DNA from: Acidimicrobiaceae bacterium
Lineage (GTDB): Bacteria; Actinomycetota; Acidimicrobiia; Acidimicrobiales; Aldehydirespiratoraceae
DNA: 47,170 bases
NCBI GenBank assembly: GCA_016845585.1
Contig: JAERSO010000045.1
Span: 1 to 47,170 of the forward strand
Direction of reading: 5' to 3'
Under the pieces are notes generated by a model. It had not been told where the DNA came from and did not search any database. It was given only the letters and a program-made list of their open reading frames with translations. A program made the translations under genes and the position numbers. Below are positions 7,361 to 16,916 of this stretch, piece after piece. How positions within the stretch are numbered: position 1 is the first letter of the stretch; each line of letters starts with the position of its first letter.

Positions 7361-8375
7361 GGCTCACGCCTGAGCGCCAGCGCACGAATCGGGTGGTGCC
7401 TCGAAAGCGTCCGTTGAGAACTGCTTCGTACTTCACCTCGGCCACCAGCTCGCAGCGCAGCGGTGCCCAGCTCGCCGTGTCGCGGCCACTGCTCCACCGA
7501 TTCGGTGCGCCGGGCATCAATCCGTCCTGGTGGGCTTCGGCGATCATCCAGTCGCCCCACGGGTGCTCGTCGGGATCGTCGGTGACATAGGGCGCAAGTG
7601 TCTCGACCAGTTCGGCGCGCAGCGAGGCCTTGAAGCTCGACGCCACCCCCATGTGCTGGAGCCGGCCGGATCCGCCGTCATCGGCCGTCTCGTGCAACCC
7701 GATCAGCAGCGAACCGACACCGTTCCCGTCCTTGTGCATTCGGTAGCCGGCGACCACGACGTCGGCCGTGCGGGTGTGTTTCACCTTGTACTGAACACGC
7801 TTGTTCGGCTGGTAGGTGCCGTCTCGGGGCTTGGCGATCAAGCCGTCGAGACCCGCGCCTTCGAACGCCACGTACCACTCGTGGGCGAGTCCGCGGTCGA
7901 GGGTCGAGGGCATCAGGTGGATCGGTGCCTCGAAGTGGGCGCCGATGGCCTCCAGGATCTGTCGACGGTCACGGAACGGCTCGTCGGTGAGATCGGTGTC
8001 GTGCACCGCCAGAACGTCGAACGCCACGAACTCCGCGGGGGTTTCCTCGGCCAGCTTGTTGATCCGAGACTCGGCTGGATGGATGCGCTGCTCCAGGGCG
8101 TCGAAGCCGAGATGGTCACCGATCCTGACGATGATCTCGCCGTCGACGACGGCGCGGTCGGGCAGACGCTCCTTGAGCGGCTCGATGAGCTCGGGGAAGT
8201 AGCGAGTGAGTGGCTTCTCGTTTCGGGAGCCGAGATGGATCTCGGCGCCGTCGCGAAAGACGATGCAGCGAAATCCGTCCCACTTCGGTTCGAAGGCGAG
8301 ATCGCCGACCTCGGGAATGCCGTCGATCGCCTTGGCCAGCATCGGCTTGACCGCGGGAGTGACCGGGAGATCCAT
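7281..8375 (-). CDS. ATP-dependent DNA ligase, LigC type, with altered C-terminus
   Basis: A 364-residue ATP-dependent DNA ligase. The adenylation motif I is EPKWDGFRC with the nucleophilic Lys; other nucleotidyltransferase motifs include SRNEKPLTRYFPEL, DGEIIV, AFDVLAV, DGLIAKPRDG and VQYKVKHTRTADVVVAGYR. An OB-fold follows. Homology stops at FVRWR: the last 30 residues (7284-7373) are Arg/Pro/Ser-rich and read the antisense of the neighbouring response-regulator remnant, replacing the usual 20-30 residue ligase tail. A deletion at about 7361-7374 probably joined the two genes. ATG 8375 is supported by a -10 box 7 nt upstream. Activity may survive, because the lost tail lies outside the catalytic motifs. 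Confidence 0.9.
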   Translation of the reverse strand: MDLPVTPAVKPMLAKAIDGIPEVGDLAFEPKWDGFRCIVFRDGAEIHLGSRNEKPLTRYFPELIEPLKERLPDRAVVDGEIIVRIGDHLGFDALEQRIHPAESRINKLAEETPAEFVAFDVLAVHDTDLTDEPFRDRRQILEAIGAHFEAPIHLMPSTLDRGLAHEWYVAFEGAGLDGLIAKPRDGTYQPNKRVQYKVKHTRTADVVVAGYRMHKDGNGVGSLLIGLHETADDGGSGRLQHMGVASSFKASLRAELVETLAPYVTDDPDEHPWGDWMIAEAHQDGLMPGAPNRWSSGRDTASWAPLRCELVAEVKYEAVLNGRFRGTTRFVRWRSGVSLRPPRPPTAGSPRCRPRASRLRCAGR

Positions 8376-8382
8376 GGGCAGG

Positions 8383-8388
8383 AGCCTA
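8383..8388 (-). promoter_or_regulatory. -10 box TAGGCT of a leaderless promoter for the ligase gene
   Basis: On the minus strand TAGGCT lies 7 nt before ATG 8375 with no Shine-Dalgarno sequence, which supports that start and a leaderless transcript. Confidence 0.55.
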
Positions 8389-8449
8389 CGCTGGGGGTCT
8401 GACGCCGTGCTGCGGGGCATGAGGCGTCCCCAACCCCCAGGGAGAAATC

Positions 8450-9691
8450 GTGCGCCAGTCGCTGCGTTGGTCCGCCTTCGTCGTCGCCGTCGTTCTCGCG
8501 ATCGCTGCGTGCACGGACGACCCGGCCACCGATGTCAGCGGCCCGGCCGAGGACCTCGACACGATCGAACTCTCGACCTCGACCTCGACCTCCACGTCAA
8601 CGGCACCGTCGACCACGACCACTGCCGTCGAGGACGGCGACGCCGACACGGCCACGACGACGACCGCTGCGCCGGTCGGCATGTGCGGCGATCTCACGCC
8701 CGTGGTCACCGCTGGAGGCACCCGTTGTATCGATCCGGATGCGCCTGTCACCTGGGATGTCGACCCCGCATGGTTCGAACCGGTGGACGACTCCGCCGCG
8801 CTCCCGATGATGATCGGGGCGGATTGGCGGCAGGTCTTCGTCGTCGACGGCAGTCTCCCCCACGAGGATCAGATCATCCCGCTGAGGTTGGTCGATGGCG
8901 ACGTCACTGAAGTGCGCATGATGAGCGACGGGTCGTTCATCGTCCAGGAGACCTATCCCGACGGTGACGAGGAGTACTGGCCCGAGGTGTGGATCTACCA
9001 CCCGGACGGAACGTCCGACATGGTGCCCGGCGCCACCCAGCTGTACGACCTCGGCTGGCTCGACGGCCGCCAGGTCGCCGTGGTCGGTGTGGTGGATGGG
9101 ACCGATGGCGCGTGGCCGATCCGCACCTTCGATGTCGACAACCTGGAGTGGGTCCACCCGGACCTCGGCCCCCATTCGGCGAGCGAGTACTTCGTCACCA
9201 ACATCGACGTGGCGTCGGGGCTGATGGTGGTGACGGCGATCGCCGATCTCACCGAGTGGGTTCGGTTCACCACCACCGACGGGGTCGACGCCGAGCTGGC
9301 CAGCCCCACCGACTCACTCGACTACAACGCGCCGCCCTACATCACCGCGGCCACGTTCACGCCGGATGCGTCGGTGGTGTTGTGGGCCGAGGGCCCCGAT
9401 TGGGACGGCGCGGCCGAGGAACAGGCGTCGGATCCGTGGCGTATCGAAGCCGTCGACATCGCCACCGGGGATCAGGTCCTCGGCTGGCAGGTCACCGATC
9501 TCGACGGTCCCGATGACCTCAACGTTGTCTCGACCCATCACACCGGCGATTTCGTGTTCGTGAACTCCAACACCTGGACATCGGGCGCGCGTGTGAACGG
9601 ACAACCGTTCATCATCGATCTGCGCGGCGAGGAGCCGGAGGAGTGGCGCCTCAGGTTCCGTGGCATCGTTTCGCCGATCGGTTCGTTCTGA
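8450..9691 (+). CDS. Secreted lipoprotein of unknown function, beta-propeller-like
   Basis: A 413-residue lipoprotein: short basic N-terminus, hydrophobic stretch, lipobox IAAC with Cys21, then a Ser/Thr-rich linker (TSTSTSTSTAPSTTTT at about 43-60) that spaces it from the membrane. The remainder has repeating blade-like units (DGSFIVQETYPDG, WIYHPDGTSD, RTFDVDNLEW, IEAVDIATGDQVLGW), compatible with a six- or seven-bladed beta-propeller, but no family is recognised. A GTG start at 8450 is preceded by AGGGAG at 8439-8444, a usable ribosome site, so unlike many neighbours this gene appears leadered. Confidence 0.8.
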   Translation: MRQSLRWSAFVVAVVLAIAACTDDPATDVSGPAEDLDTIELSTSTSTSTSTAPSTTTTAVEDGDADTATTTTAAPVGMCGDLTPVVTAGGTRCIDPDAPVTWDVDPAWFEPVDDSAALPMMIGADWRQVFVVDGSLPHEDQIIPLRLVDGDVTEVRMMSDGSFIVQETYPDGDEEYWPEVWIYHPDGTSDMVPGATQLYDLGWLDGRQVAVVGVVDGTDGAWPIRTFDVDNLEWVHPDLGPHSASEYFVTNIDVASGLMVVTAIADLTEWVRFTTTDGVDAELASPTDSLDYNAPPYITAATFTPDASVVLWAEGPDWDGAAEEQASDPWRIEAVDIATGDQVLGWQVTDLDGPDDLNVVSTHHTGDFVFVNSNTWTSGARVNGQPFIIDLRGEEPEEWRLRFRGIVSPIGSF

Positions 9692-9705
9692 GCCACGATG
9701 TTGGC

Positions 9706-10845
9706 ATGAGTGCCGACATCCGCCCCTTCACCATTGCCGTCTCCGACGAGGAGATCACCGATCTTCGCGAGCGCCTGGCGCGCACGCGTTGGCCCGAGAC
9801 CGAGGTCGTGGACGACTGGTCCCAGGGCATCCCACTCGCGTACACGCAAGAGCTGTGCGAATACTGGGCCACCGACTACGACTGGCGCCGTTTCGAGGCT
9901 GCGGTCAACGCGTACGACAACTTCCTGAGCGAGATCGACGGTATCGACGTGCACTTCATGCACGTTCGCTCGCCCCACGTTGAGGCGCGCCCGATGATCC
10001 TCACCCACGGGTGGCCCGGATCGATTGCCGAGTTCATGAAGGTCATCGACCCGCTCACGAACCCGACCGAACACGGTGGATCGGCGCAAGACGCGTTCCA
10101 TCTCGTCGTGCCGTCGCTGCCCGGGTTCGGTTGGAGCGGCAAGCCCACGGCACCGGGCACGTCGGTCCAGAAGATCGGCGAGATGTGGCACGTCCTGATG
10201 AGCCGACTCGGCTACGACCGCTACGTCGCCCAGGGTGGTGACTGGGGCGCGATCGTCACGTCGGCCATGGGTGGCCAGGCTCCTCAGGGTCTGGAGGCCA
10301 TCCACATCAACATGCCGGTGTCGCCGCCTCGCCCCGACCAGGCTGAGCCGCTCGACGACATCGAACAACGGGTGCTCGAGTTGTCGAAGTACTACCAGAA
10401 CATCGAGTCGGGCTACGGCAAGATCCAGGGCACTCGGCCCCAGACGATCGGGTACGCGCTCGTGGACTCGGCGTCCGGTCAGGCCGCATGGGTCGCCGAG
10501 AAGATGCACGGCTGGACCGAGAATGACGGCCATCCCGAGTCGGCGCTGACCCGAGACGAGATCCTCGACAACATCTCGATCTACTGGTTCAACGCTGCGG
10601 CCGCGTCGTCGGCCCGCATCTACTGGGAGAGCTTCGGCGGCGCCGCCCACCGGATGCCGGTCGACATCCCGACCGGGTGCTCGATGTACCCGAAGGAGAT
10701 CATCACGACCTCGCGCCGCTGGGCCGAGAACCGCTACCGCAACATCCAGTACTGGAACCATGTCGACCGCGGCGGCCACTTCGCCGCCTGGGAAGTCCCA
10801 GACCTCTTTGTCGCCGAACTCCGCAAGGCCTTCAGAGTTTTGTGA
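9706..10845 (+). CDS. Epoxide hydrolase (alpha/beta hydrolase with EHN domain)
   Basis: A 379-residue enzyme of the microsomal-type epoxide hydrolase family, which opens epoxides to diols. The N-terminal EHN lid segment (RPFTIAVSDEEITDLRERLARTRWP, read in pieces at residues 6-30) precedes the alpha/beta hydrolase fold. The oxyanion motif is HGWPG at 101-105, the nucleophile Asp179 sits in QGGDWGA, and the catalytic His is in DRGGHFAAWE near the C-terminus. All catalytic elements are present. ATG 9706 gives the standard N-terminus. The stop codon lies inside a long palindrome that also contains the stop of the convergent gene. The substrate cannot be told from sequence. Confidence 0.92.
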   Translation: MSADIRPFTIAVSDEEITDLRERLARTRWPETEVVDDWSQGIPLAYTQELCEYWATDYDWRRFEAAVNAYDNFLSEIDGIDVHFMHVRSPHVEARPMILTHGWPGSIAEFMKVIDPLTNPTEHGGSAQDAFHLVVPSLPGFGWSGKPTAPGTSVQKIGEMWHVLMSRLGYDRYVAQGGDWGAIVTSAMGGQAPQGLEAIHINMPVSPPRPDQAEPLDDIEQRVLELSKYYQNIESGYGKIQGTRPQTIGYALVDSASGQAAWVAEKMHGWTENDGHPESALTRDEILDNISIYWFNAAAASSARIYWESFGGAAHRMPVDIPTGCSMYPKEIITTSRRWAENRYRNIQYWNHVDRGGHFAAWEVPDLFVAELRKAFRVL

Positions 10846-10877
10846 TGTTGGGGTCTGACCCCGACATCACAAAACTC
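10835..10877. repeat. GGGGTCTGACCCC palindrome (family copy 2), bidirectional terminator
   Basis: Perfect 14-bp arms GAGTTTTGTGATGT (10835-10848) and ACATCACAAAACTC (10864-10877) flank the core GGGGTCTGACCCC (10850-10862), with one G-T wobble between arm and core. Both convergent genes have their stop codons inside it (10843-10845 and 10867-10869). The arm sequence is unrelated to copies 1 and 4, yet it is still self-complementary. Confidence 0.8.
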
Positions 10878-11538
10878 GTTCGTCGGGGGTCTTGCCGGCG
10901 AGGGCCCCGTACTGGGCGGGCATCTCGTTGGTGCCGGTGAAGTCCGCAGCCGGGTAGGGCTCGAGAAACCGGGTCTCGATCGGGATGATGCCGGACCACC
11001 ACGGGCCGGCCATGTCCTCTTCTTCGTCGATCGGATCACCGTCGCGCACCTTGGCCGAAGCTTCCGCCAGCGGTATCTCGAGTACGAGCGTCTTGCGGTT
11101 GTCGATCTCGCTGACGTCGCGGCCCTCGTCCCAGTTCGCCACCACATGATCGGTGATCAGCTTGAGGGTGCGCAGCTTCTCGTCGGGATCCTCGATCTTG
11201 GTGGCGAGTCCCCGCACCACGACCGAGCGGTAGTTCATCGAGTTGTGGAACGGCGTGCGCGCCATGACGAGACCGTCGATGAGCGTGACCGTGGCACAGA
11301 TCTCGTGGCCCTGTCCGGTGCCGAGCAGGTGGTTGGCGGCGGCACCGTGGAGGTACAGCTTTTCGTCATCTCGGCCGTACGCCATCGGAAGCACGAGCGG
11401 ACCGTCGGGCGTCTGCACACCGACATGGGCGATCATGCCCGCGTCGAGGATCTCGAGGACCCGATCGCGTTCGTAGACGGCGCGGTTGGTGCCGCGGCGG
11501 AGGGTGGTGCGGGCGGAGGGGGCGACGGCGTCAGACAT
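10867..11538 (-). CDS. Pyridoxamine 5'-phosphate oxidase-related flavin-binding protein
   Basis: A 223-residue protein of the PNPOx-like split-barrel family. The N-terminal half shows the Pyridox_ox_2 pattern: GTNRAVYERDRVLEILDAG, VLPMAYGRDDEKLYLHGAAANHLL, ATVTLIDGLVMAR and HNSMNYRSVVVRGLA, segments that bind FMN or a related cofactor. The C-terminal region (PWWSGIIPIETRFLEP) is also typical. No catalytic assignment is possible; relatives include FMN- and F420-dependent proteins. The start ATG 11538 is supported by TAACAT 6 nt upstream, and that box is overlapped by a perfect palindrome, suggesting repressor control. Confidence 0.85.
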   Translation of the reverse strand: MSDAVAPSARTTLRRGTNRAVYERDRVLEILDAGMIAHVGVQTPDGPLVLPMAYGRDDEKLYLHGAAANHLLGTGQGHEICATVTLIDGLVMARTPFHNSMNYRSVVVRGLATKIEDPDEKLRTLKLITDHVVANWDEGRDVSEIDNRKTLVLEIPLAEASAKVRDGDPIDEEEDMAGPWWSGIIPIETRFLEPYPAADFTGTNEMPAQYGALAGKTPDERVL

Positions 11539-11544
11539 ATCCGG

Positions 11545-11561
11545 ATGTTAGAGGCTCTAAC
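11545..11561 (-). promoter_or_regulatory. Leaderless -10 box overlapped by an operator-like palindrome
   Basis: On the minus strand the -10 box TAACAT (11545-11550) lies 6 nt before ATG 11538. It is overlapped by the perfect palindrome GTTAGAG-G-CTCTAAC (11547-11561). A dimeric repressor bound here would cover the promoter. Confidence 0.55.
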
Positions 11562-11585
11562 TGGCGCGATGCCAGGTGATTCACG

Positions 11586-12914
11586 TCACTCCGCCGGCGC
11601 CCAGTTCCCGTGGAATCCGAACGGCACTCGTTGCGGTAGGTGGATCGTCGCGATGGGTTCTCCGGTGAAATCCTGGGCATCGAGAATCACAACGTCGGCC
11701 TTGTCGGTGGTGGCGTCATGCACGTACGACATGCACCAGCCGTCGTCCTCAGCGCTGTCGACGGACCGAGGTACGAACACCATCTCCTGGCTCACACGGC
11801 CCTCGCCGAACGAGTGGACCTCGACGTCGCCGCTGACCAGGTCGTGCTTGTACGCGGGCCCTTCGGCGCCGGTGAAGCCGACCGTGTAGCCGATCCGGCT
11901 CTCGCGACCCTCGAGGCGCTCGTCGTGGCGCGGGAACTCGTGGGATCGGTCGTCGAGACGAGTCTCGGTCGTGTGGCCGGTGGCTGGGTCGAGAATCCAC
12001 CGATCGAGGGTGGGGTTCCCCTCAGCGGGACCGTTGCGCACCGTTTTGAACACGGAGTCGTGGCGGGCGACGTCGAGCTGGATCCGACCGTCGGCGAGGT
12101 CGAATGCGTTGAGCGGGTGGAACACGTAGCAGGGATCGACCTCGCACCACGTCACGTCGTCGGCGCTGCCATGGCGGGGAAGCACGCCCACCCGGGATGG
12201 CTGATCGTCCTTCCACACGTAGGGCAGCTGAGCGCCGGTCATGGCGACATCGAGGTCGAAGTGGCACGGAAAGTCGAGCAGGAGGATCGATGACTCGGTG
12301 ATCGCCACGTCGTGAACCATCGGGCTGTGACCGACCGGCACATCGACCGAGTGACGAACCGACCCGGCGGTGTCGACGACGAGGTAGCGGATGAAATCCC
12401 ACGTCCAGTGGTAGGTGGCGACGTGGAGCTCGCCGGTCAGCGGATCGCGCTTCGGATGGGCGGAGAACGATCCATCGAGCGTGCCACCGAAATCGATTCG
12501 CTCGACCGTTTCGAGTTCGTCGGTGAGCAGCACCGGTGGACTGCCGGCCTCGACGATCGCCAGCGTCATCCCCGCGTGCTCGATGATGTTGGTGTTGGCC
12601 GTGCCCTCGCCGTCGTGGAACCGAGGTCCGGGCGTGATCGGACGTCCGAGCGCTTCACTGACGCGGTCCGACACGACGTAGCGGTTGCGGTACCAGTCGG
12701 CGCGACCGTCACGGATACGCACCCCGTGTGCCATGCCGGTGCCGGTGAACCAGTGATCACCAGCGGCGGCATCCTCCACGGGATTCGGGCCGATCCGCAT
12801 CAGCCGGCCGTCGAGTGCCGCGGGAATCGTGCCGGTGACAGGAAGGTCCACCGCCGTGATCTCGTCGCGAACCGGCGCGTAGTTGCCCTGTATGTACGTG
12901 TCAGTCGTGGCCAT
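11586..12914 (-). CDS. Carotenoid cleavage oxygenase family protein
   Basis: A 442-residue non-haem iron oxygenase of the RPE65/carotenoid oxygenase family, which cleaves a conjugated double bond of carotenoids, apocarotenoids or stilbenes. The four iron-binding histidines can be placed at His153 (FSAHPKRDP), His201 (PMVHDVAIT), His266 (YVFHPLNAF) and His435 (FGFHGNWAP). The N-terminal PAALDGRLMRIGPNP and GDHWFTGTGMAHGV are family signatures. ATG 12914 is preferred over an ATG 18 nt upstream because AAAGGA stands at the right distance before it. No carotenoid synthesis genes are nearby, so the substrate is unknown. Confidence 0.92.
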   Translation of the reverse strand: MATTDTYIQGNYAPVRDEITAVDLPVTGTIPAALDGRLMRIGPNPVEDAAAGDHWFTGTGMAHGVRIRDGRADWYRNRYVVSDRVSEALGRPITPGPRFHDGEGTANTNIIEHAGMTLAIVEAGSPPVLLTDELETVERIDFGGTLDGSFSAHPKRDPLTGELHVATYHWTWDFIRYLVVDTAGSVRHSVDVPVGHSPMVHDVAITESSILLLDFPCHFDLDVAMTGAQLPYVWKDDQPSRVGVLPRHGSADDVTWCEVDPCYVFHPLNAFDLADGRIQLDVARHDSVFKTVRNGPAEGNPTLDRWILDPATGHTTETRLDDRSHEFPRHDERLEGRESRIGYTVGFTGAEGPAYKHDLVSGDVEVHSFGEGRVSQEMVFVPRSVDSAEDDGWCMSYVHDATTDKADVVILDAQDFTGEPIATIHLPQRVPFGFHGNWAPAE

Positions 12915-12968
12915 CCCGCCATCCTTTCGCATTTCGTGGGGCGGGACCCGGCGCCGGCCGCGCAGCCG

Positions 12969-13562
12969 TCAGATTCTGTCGGGGCTGCCGATCCACTTGG
13001 GCTCGTAGGTCAGCTCCTGAGCGGCGAGGCGATCGAGAAGCGACGCGGGATCGGGATCATCGAGCAGGATCGACCGGTTCTTCGGCTTGAGGATCGTGCG
13101 CTCGACCATTCCCTCGAAGAGCGTCAGCAGCGGCTGCCAAAAGCCACCGACATCGAGCACACCGACGGGTTTGGTGAGGATCCCGATCTGGTTCCATGTC
13201 AGGGTTTCGGCGAGCTCCTCGAGCGTTCCGAAGCCACCGGGCAGGGCGATGAACGCGTCGGCGAGGTCGTACATCCGTGCTTTGCGCTCGTGCATGGATG
13301 CGACCTCCTCCAGGATCGTGATCTCCCGATGACCGACCTCCGCGGAGAACAGGCCGGCGGGGATGACACCGGTGACCCGTCCGCCCGCACTCATGACCGT
13401 GTCGGCGATCAAGCCCATGAGGCCGACGGCACCACCGCCGTAGACGAGCTCGATGTCCCGCTCGGCGAGCAGGGTGCCGAGGGCGACGGTGGCATCGGTG
13501 ATCGCCGGGTCGGAGCCGGGCGACGATGCGCAGAAAACGCAGACACGCTGGAGTGAGGTCAC
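12969..13562 (-). CDS. LOG family protein (TIGR00730), putative nucleoside-5'-monophosphate phosphoribohydrolase
   Basis: A 197-residue Rossmann-fold protein. The LOG signature PGGFGTLEEL and the N-terminal CVFCASSPG and VYGGGAVGLMG motifs are all present. Characterised relatives hydrolyse cytokinin riboside monophosphates or AMP to the base and ribose-5-phosphate; the bacterial role is often unclear. The GTG start at 13562 is supported by the minus-strand -10 box TAGATT 6 nt upstream. That box shares bases with the -10 box of the divergent LLM gene, so the two genes start 22 bp apart. Confidence 0.9.
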   Translation of the reverse strand: MTSLQRVCVFCASSPGSDPAITDATVALGTLLAERDIELVYGGGAVGLMGLIADTVMSAGGRVTGVIPAGLFSAEVGHREITILEEVASMHERKARMYDLADAFIALPGGFGTLEELAETLTWNQIGILTKPVGVLDVGGFWQPLLTLFEGMVERTILKPKNRSILLDDPDPASLLDRLAAQELTYEPKWIGSPDRI

Positions 13563-13568
13563 CCGTTG

Positions 13569-13578
13569 AATCTACGAT
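13569..13578. promoter_or_regulatory. Overlapping divergent -10 boxes of two leaderless genes
   Basis: The minus-strand -10 TAGATT (13569-13574) serves GTG 13562, and the plus-strand -10 TACGAT (13573-13578) serves ATG 13585; each ends 6 nt before its start codon. The two hexamers share the TA at 13573-13574, so only one polymerase could open this DNA at a time. Confidence 0.55.
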
Positions 13579-13584
13579 CACCAC

Positions 13585-14370
13585 ATGCAGCACGGCATCT
13601 TCATTGCGCCGTTCGGTCCGCTGGCCGATCCCCATCGTGTGATCCAGCTCGCCACTGCGGTCGAAGAAGCGGGCTGGGATGGTCTCTTCTTCTGGGATCA
13701 TGTCCTGCGTCCGGAGAGCAACGAGATTCTCGATCCATGGGTCACCATGGCTGCCGTTGCCACGAGTACGGAGCGGATCCGCATGGGCCCGATGGTCACA
13801 CCGGTGGCCCGTCGTCGCCCGATCAAGCTGGCCCGGGAGATCCTCACACTCGATCTCCTGAGTCAGGGCCGCCTCACCGTCGGGCTCGGACTCGGCGTCG
13901 ACTCGGGGGGTGAGCTCGCCCGGTTCGCCGAGGAGACGCGCGACCGCGTCCGAGGCGAGATGCTCGACGACGGCGCCCGTCTGCTCGCGGCGCTCCTCGA
14001 GGGTGAGACGGTGGTCGAGGTCGACGGCAACTACACGGTCGACGGTGTGTCGCTCGAACCTCGACCGTTCCAACGCCCCCGGCCGCCGATGTGGTTCGCC
14101 GCTCGCGTCGGGAAGAAGCCGCTGCGCCGCGCCGCTCGCTATGAAGGCATGTTCCCGATCGACATGGGTGAGGACCAGTTCGCCGCAGCGCTCGAAGAGG
14201 TGGTCGCCGTTCGAGGTTCGCTCGACGGTTTCGACATCTGCCTCAAGATGGACCCGGGCGGGGATCCGCCGTCCTATGTCGAACACGGGACCTGGCTTCT
14301 CCAGTCGTTCCCGGCCGTTGTCGACCTCGACCGGCTCTTCGACGTGGTCATGCACGGACCCCCGAGGTAG
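13585..14370 (+). CDS. LLM-class flavin/F420-dependent oxidoreductase
   Basis: A 261-residue luciferase-like monooxygenase fold protein. The N-terminal [18 protein letters not shown] and [11 protein letters not shown], the middle [21 protein letters not shown], and [13 protein letters not shown] are typical of the F420-dependent subgroup in Actinobacteria. It is somewhat shorter than the usual 280-340 residues, mainly at the C-terminus, but no frame disruption is seen. The substrate is unknown. ATG 13585 is set by TACGAT 6 nt upstream. It probably forms its own transcription unit ahead of the carboxylase genes, which have their own -10 box. Confidence 0.87.
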   Translation: MQHGIFIAPFGPLADPHRVIQLATAVEEAGWDGLFFWDHVLRPESNEILDPWVTMAAVATSTERIRMGPMVTPVARRRPIKLAREILTLDLLSQGRLTVGLGLGVDSGGELARFAEETRDRVRGEMLDDGARLLAALLEGETVVEVDGNYTVDGVSLEPRPFQRPRPPMWFAARVGKKPLRRAARYEGMFPIDMGEDQFAAALEEVVAVRGSLDGFDICLKMDPGGDPPSYVEHGTWLLQSFPAVVDLDRLFDVVMHGPPR

Positions 14371-14401
14371 CCGGACTTCCGGGACCGGCCGCAAGAGCGA
14401 G

Positions 14402-14407
14402 TAGATT
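14402..14407 (+). promoter_or_regulatory. -10 box TAGATT of a leaderless promoter for the carboxylase operon
   Basis: TAGATT lies 7 nt before GTG 14415, with no Shine-Dalgarno sequence, which favours that start over TTG 14406 and ATG 14430. Confidence 0.5.
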
Positions 14408-14414
14408 GCCGCCC

Positions 14415-15967
<1,553 letters not shown>

Positions 15968-15971
<4 letters not shown>

Positions 15972-16162
15972 GCACGGCTGACGCACCGTCCGGCGTCCAG
16001 GTCTCCCCGGCTCCGACCGAGGAGGAGCTCGCCGCGATCATGGCGGCCTACGAGGCCTTGTGGCCGAAGCCGTCGACCGCCACCGAGCCCGAGTCTTCCC
16101 CGCGCTGGCGATACGCCGGACGGTGGTGGAGCAAGCGACCCGCCTACGGCGGCTGGTCGTGA
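15968..16162 (+). CDS. Acyl-CoA carboxylase epsilon subunit
   Basis: A 64-residue protein with the compact ACC-epsilon pattern: a Pro/Thr-rich start, the helix [18 protein letters not shown], and a basic aromatic tail ([18 protein letters not shown]). Epsilon subunits bind the carboxyltransferase core of actinobacterial acyl-CoA carboxylases and raise activity. The GTG start overlaps the beta-subunit stop, and its own stop overlaps the next GTG, so all three genes are translationally coupled. The identification rests on position, size and the helix/aromatic tail pattern. Confidence 0.85.
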
Positions 16163-16908
16163 CCACCGCGAACCCGTACGACCAAACGACGTCTCGGGTT
16201 CGGTTCGGTTGGGGGCCCGAGGGCCTCGCGATCCTCGCGCCCACCGTCGATGTCTGCGTCGTCATCGACGTGTTGTCGTTCACGACATCGGTCGACATCG
16301 CGCTCGGCCGGGGCGCGGTGATCTTTCCCTACCGGTGGCACGACGGCTCTGAGTTCACGTTTGCCGATTCGGTCGGCGCCGAGGTGGCAAGCTGTGACGG
16401 CGAGTCTCATGGTTGGTCCCTTCGGCCCGCGTCGCTCGTCGATGTGCCGGCTGGGCTCCGGCTCGTTCTCCCGTCGCCGAACGGATCCACCCTGTCGTTC
16501 GGCGCGGCGGAGGCCGGTGCCTCGACGGTGGTCGCGGCGTGCCTGCGCAACGGGGCCGCGGTGGGCAGCGTCTACGCCGACGAGGACGTCACCGTGGCGG
16601 TCATCGCAGGTGGCGAGCGCTGGGGCGGCACGTCCGGTCCGATGAGGGTGGCGGTCGAGGATCTCTACGGCGCCGGGGCCGTGCTGTCGATGTTCGACTC
16701 CGACGACCTCAGCCCCGAGGCCTCGACGGCCGTCGCCGCGTGGCGAGATGCCGAACCGGACATCGTCGACCGACTCCGAGGTTGCGCCTCAGGCCGCGAG
16801 AAGATCGTTGGGGGTTTTCCCGAGGACGTCGATCTGGCAGCCCAGGCTCACGTCAGCGAGTCGGTGCCGACGCTCGATGGCGACCATTTCGTGGCTGGCC
16901 CGATCTGA
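16159..16908 (+). CDS. 2-phosphosulfolactate phosphatase (ComB) family protein
   Basis: A 249-residue protein of the ComB family, Mg-dependent acid phosphatases named for 2-phosphosulfolactate hydrolysis in coenzyme M synthesis. Motifs seen: VVIDVLSFTTSVDIALGRG, LPSPNGSTLSFGAAEAG, VVAACLRNGAAVG, VIAGGERWG and the C-terminal VGGFPEDVDLAAQAHVS. Bacteria with this protein generally lack coenzyme M, so another phosphoester or sulfonate substrate is likely. GTG 16159 overlaps the epsilon-subunit stop and is preferred over upstream starts, which would overlap that gene extensively. The link with the carboxylase is unexplained. Confidence 0.82.
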   Translation: MTTANPYDQTTSRVRFGWGPEGLAILAPTVDVCVVIDVLSFTTSVDIALGRGAVIFPYRWHDGSEFTFADSVGAEVASCDGESHGWSLRPASLVDVPAGLRLVLPSPNGSTLSFGAAEAGASTVVAACLRNGAAVGSVYADEDVTVAVIAGGERWGGTSGPMRVAVEDLYGAGAVLSMFDSDDLSPEASTAVAAWRDAEPDIVDRLRGCASGREKIVGGFPEDVDLAAQAHVSESVPTLDGDHFVAGPI

Positions 16909-16916
16909 GCGCGCCG

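Noticed and set aside
8574..8610. Tandem CGACCT-type repeats as a phase-variable tract.
   Set aside because: They encode a Ser/Thr linker in a lipoprotein; six-base units keep frame, so switching would not be expected.
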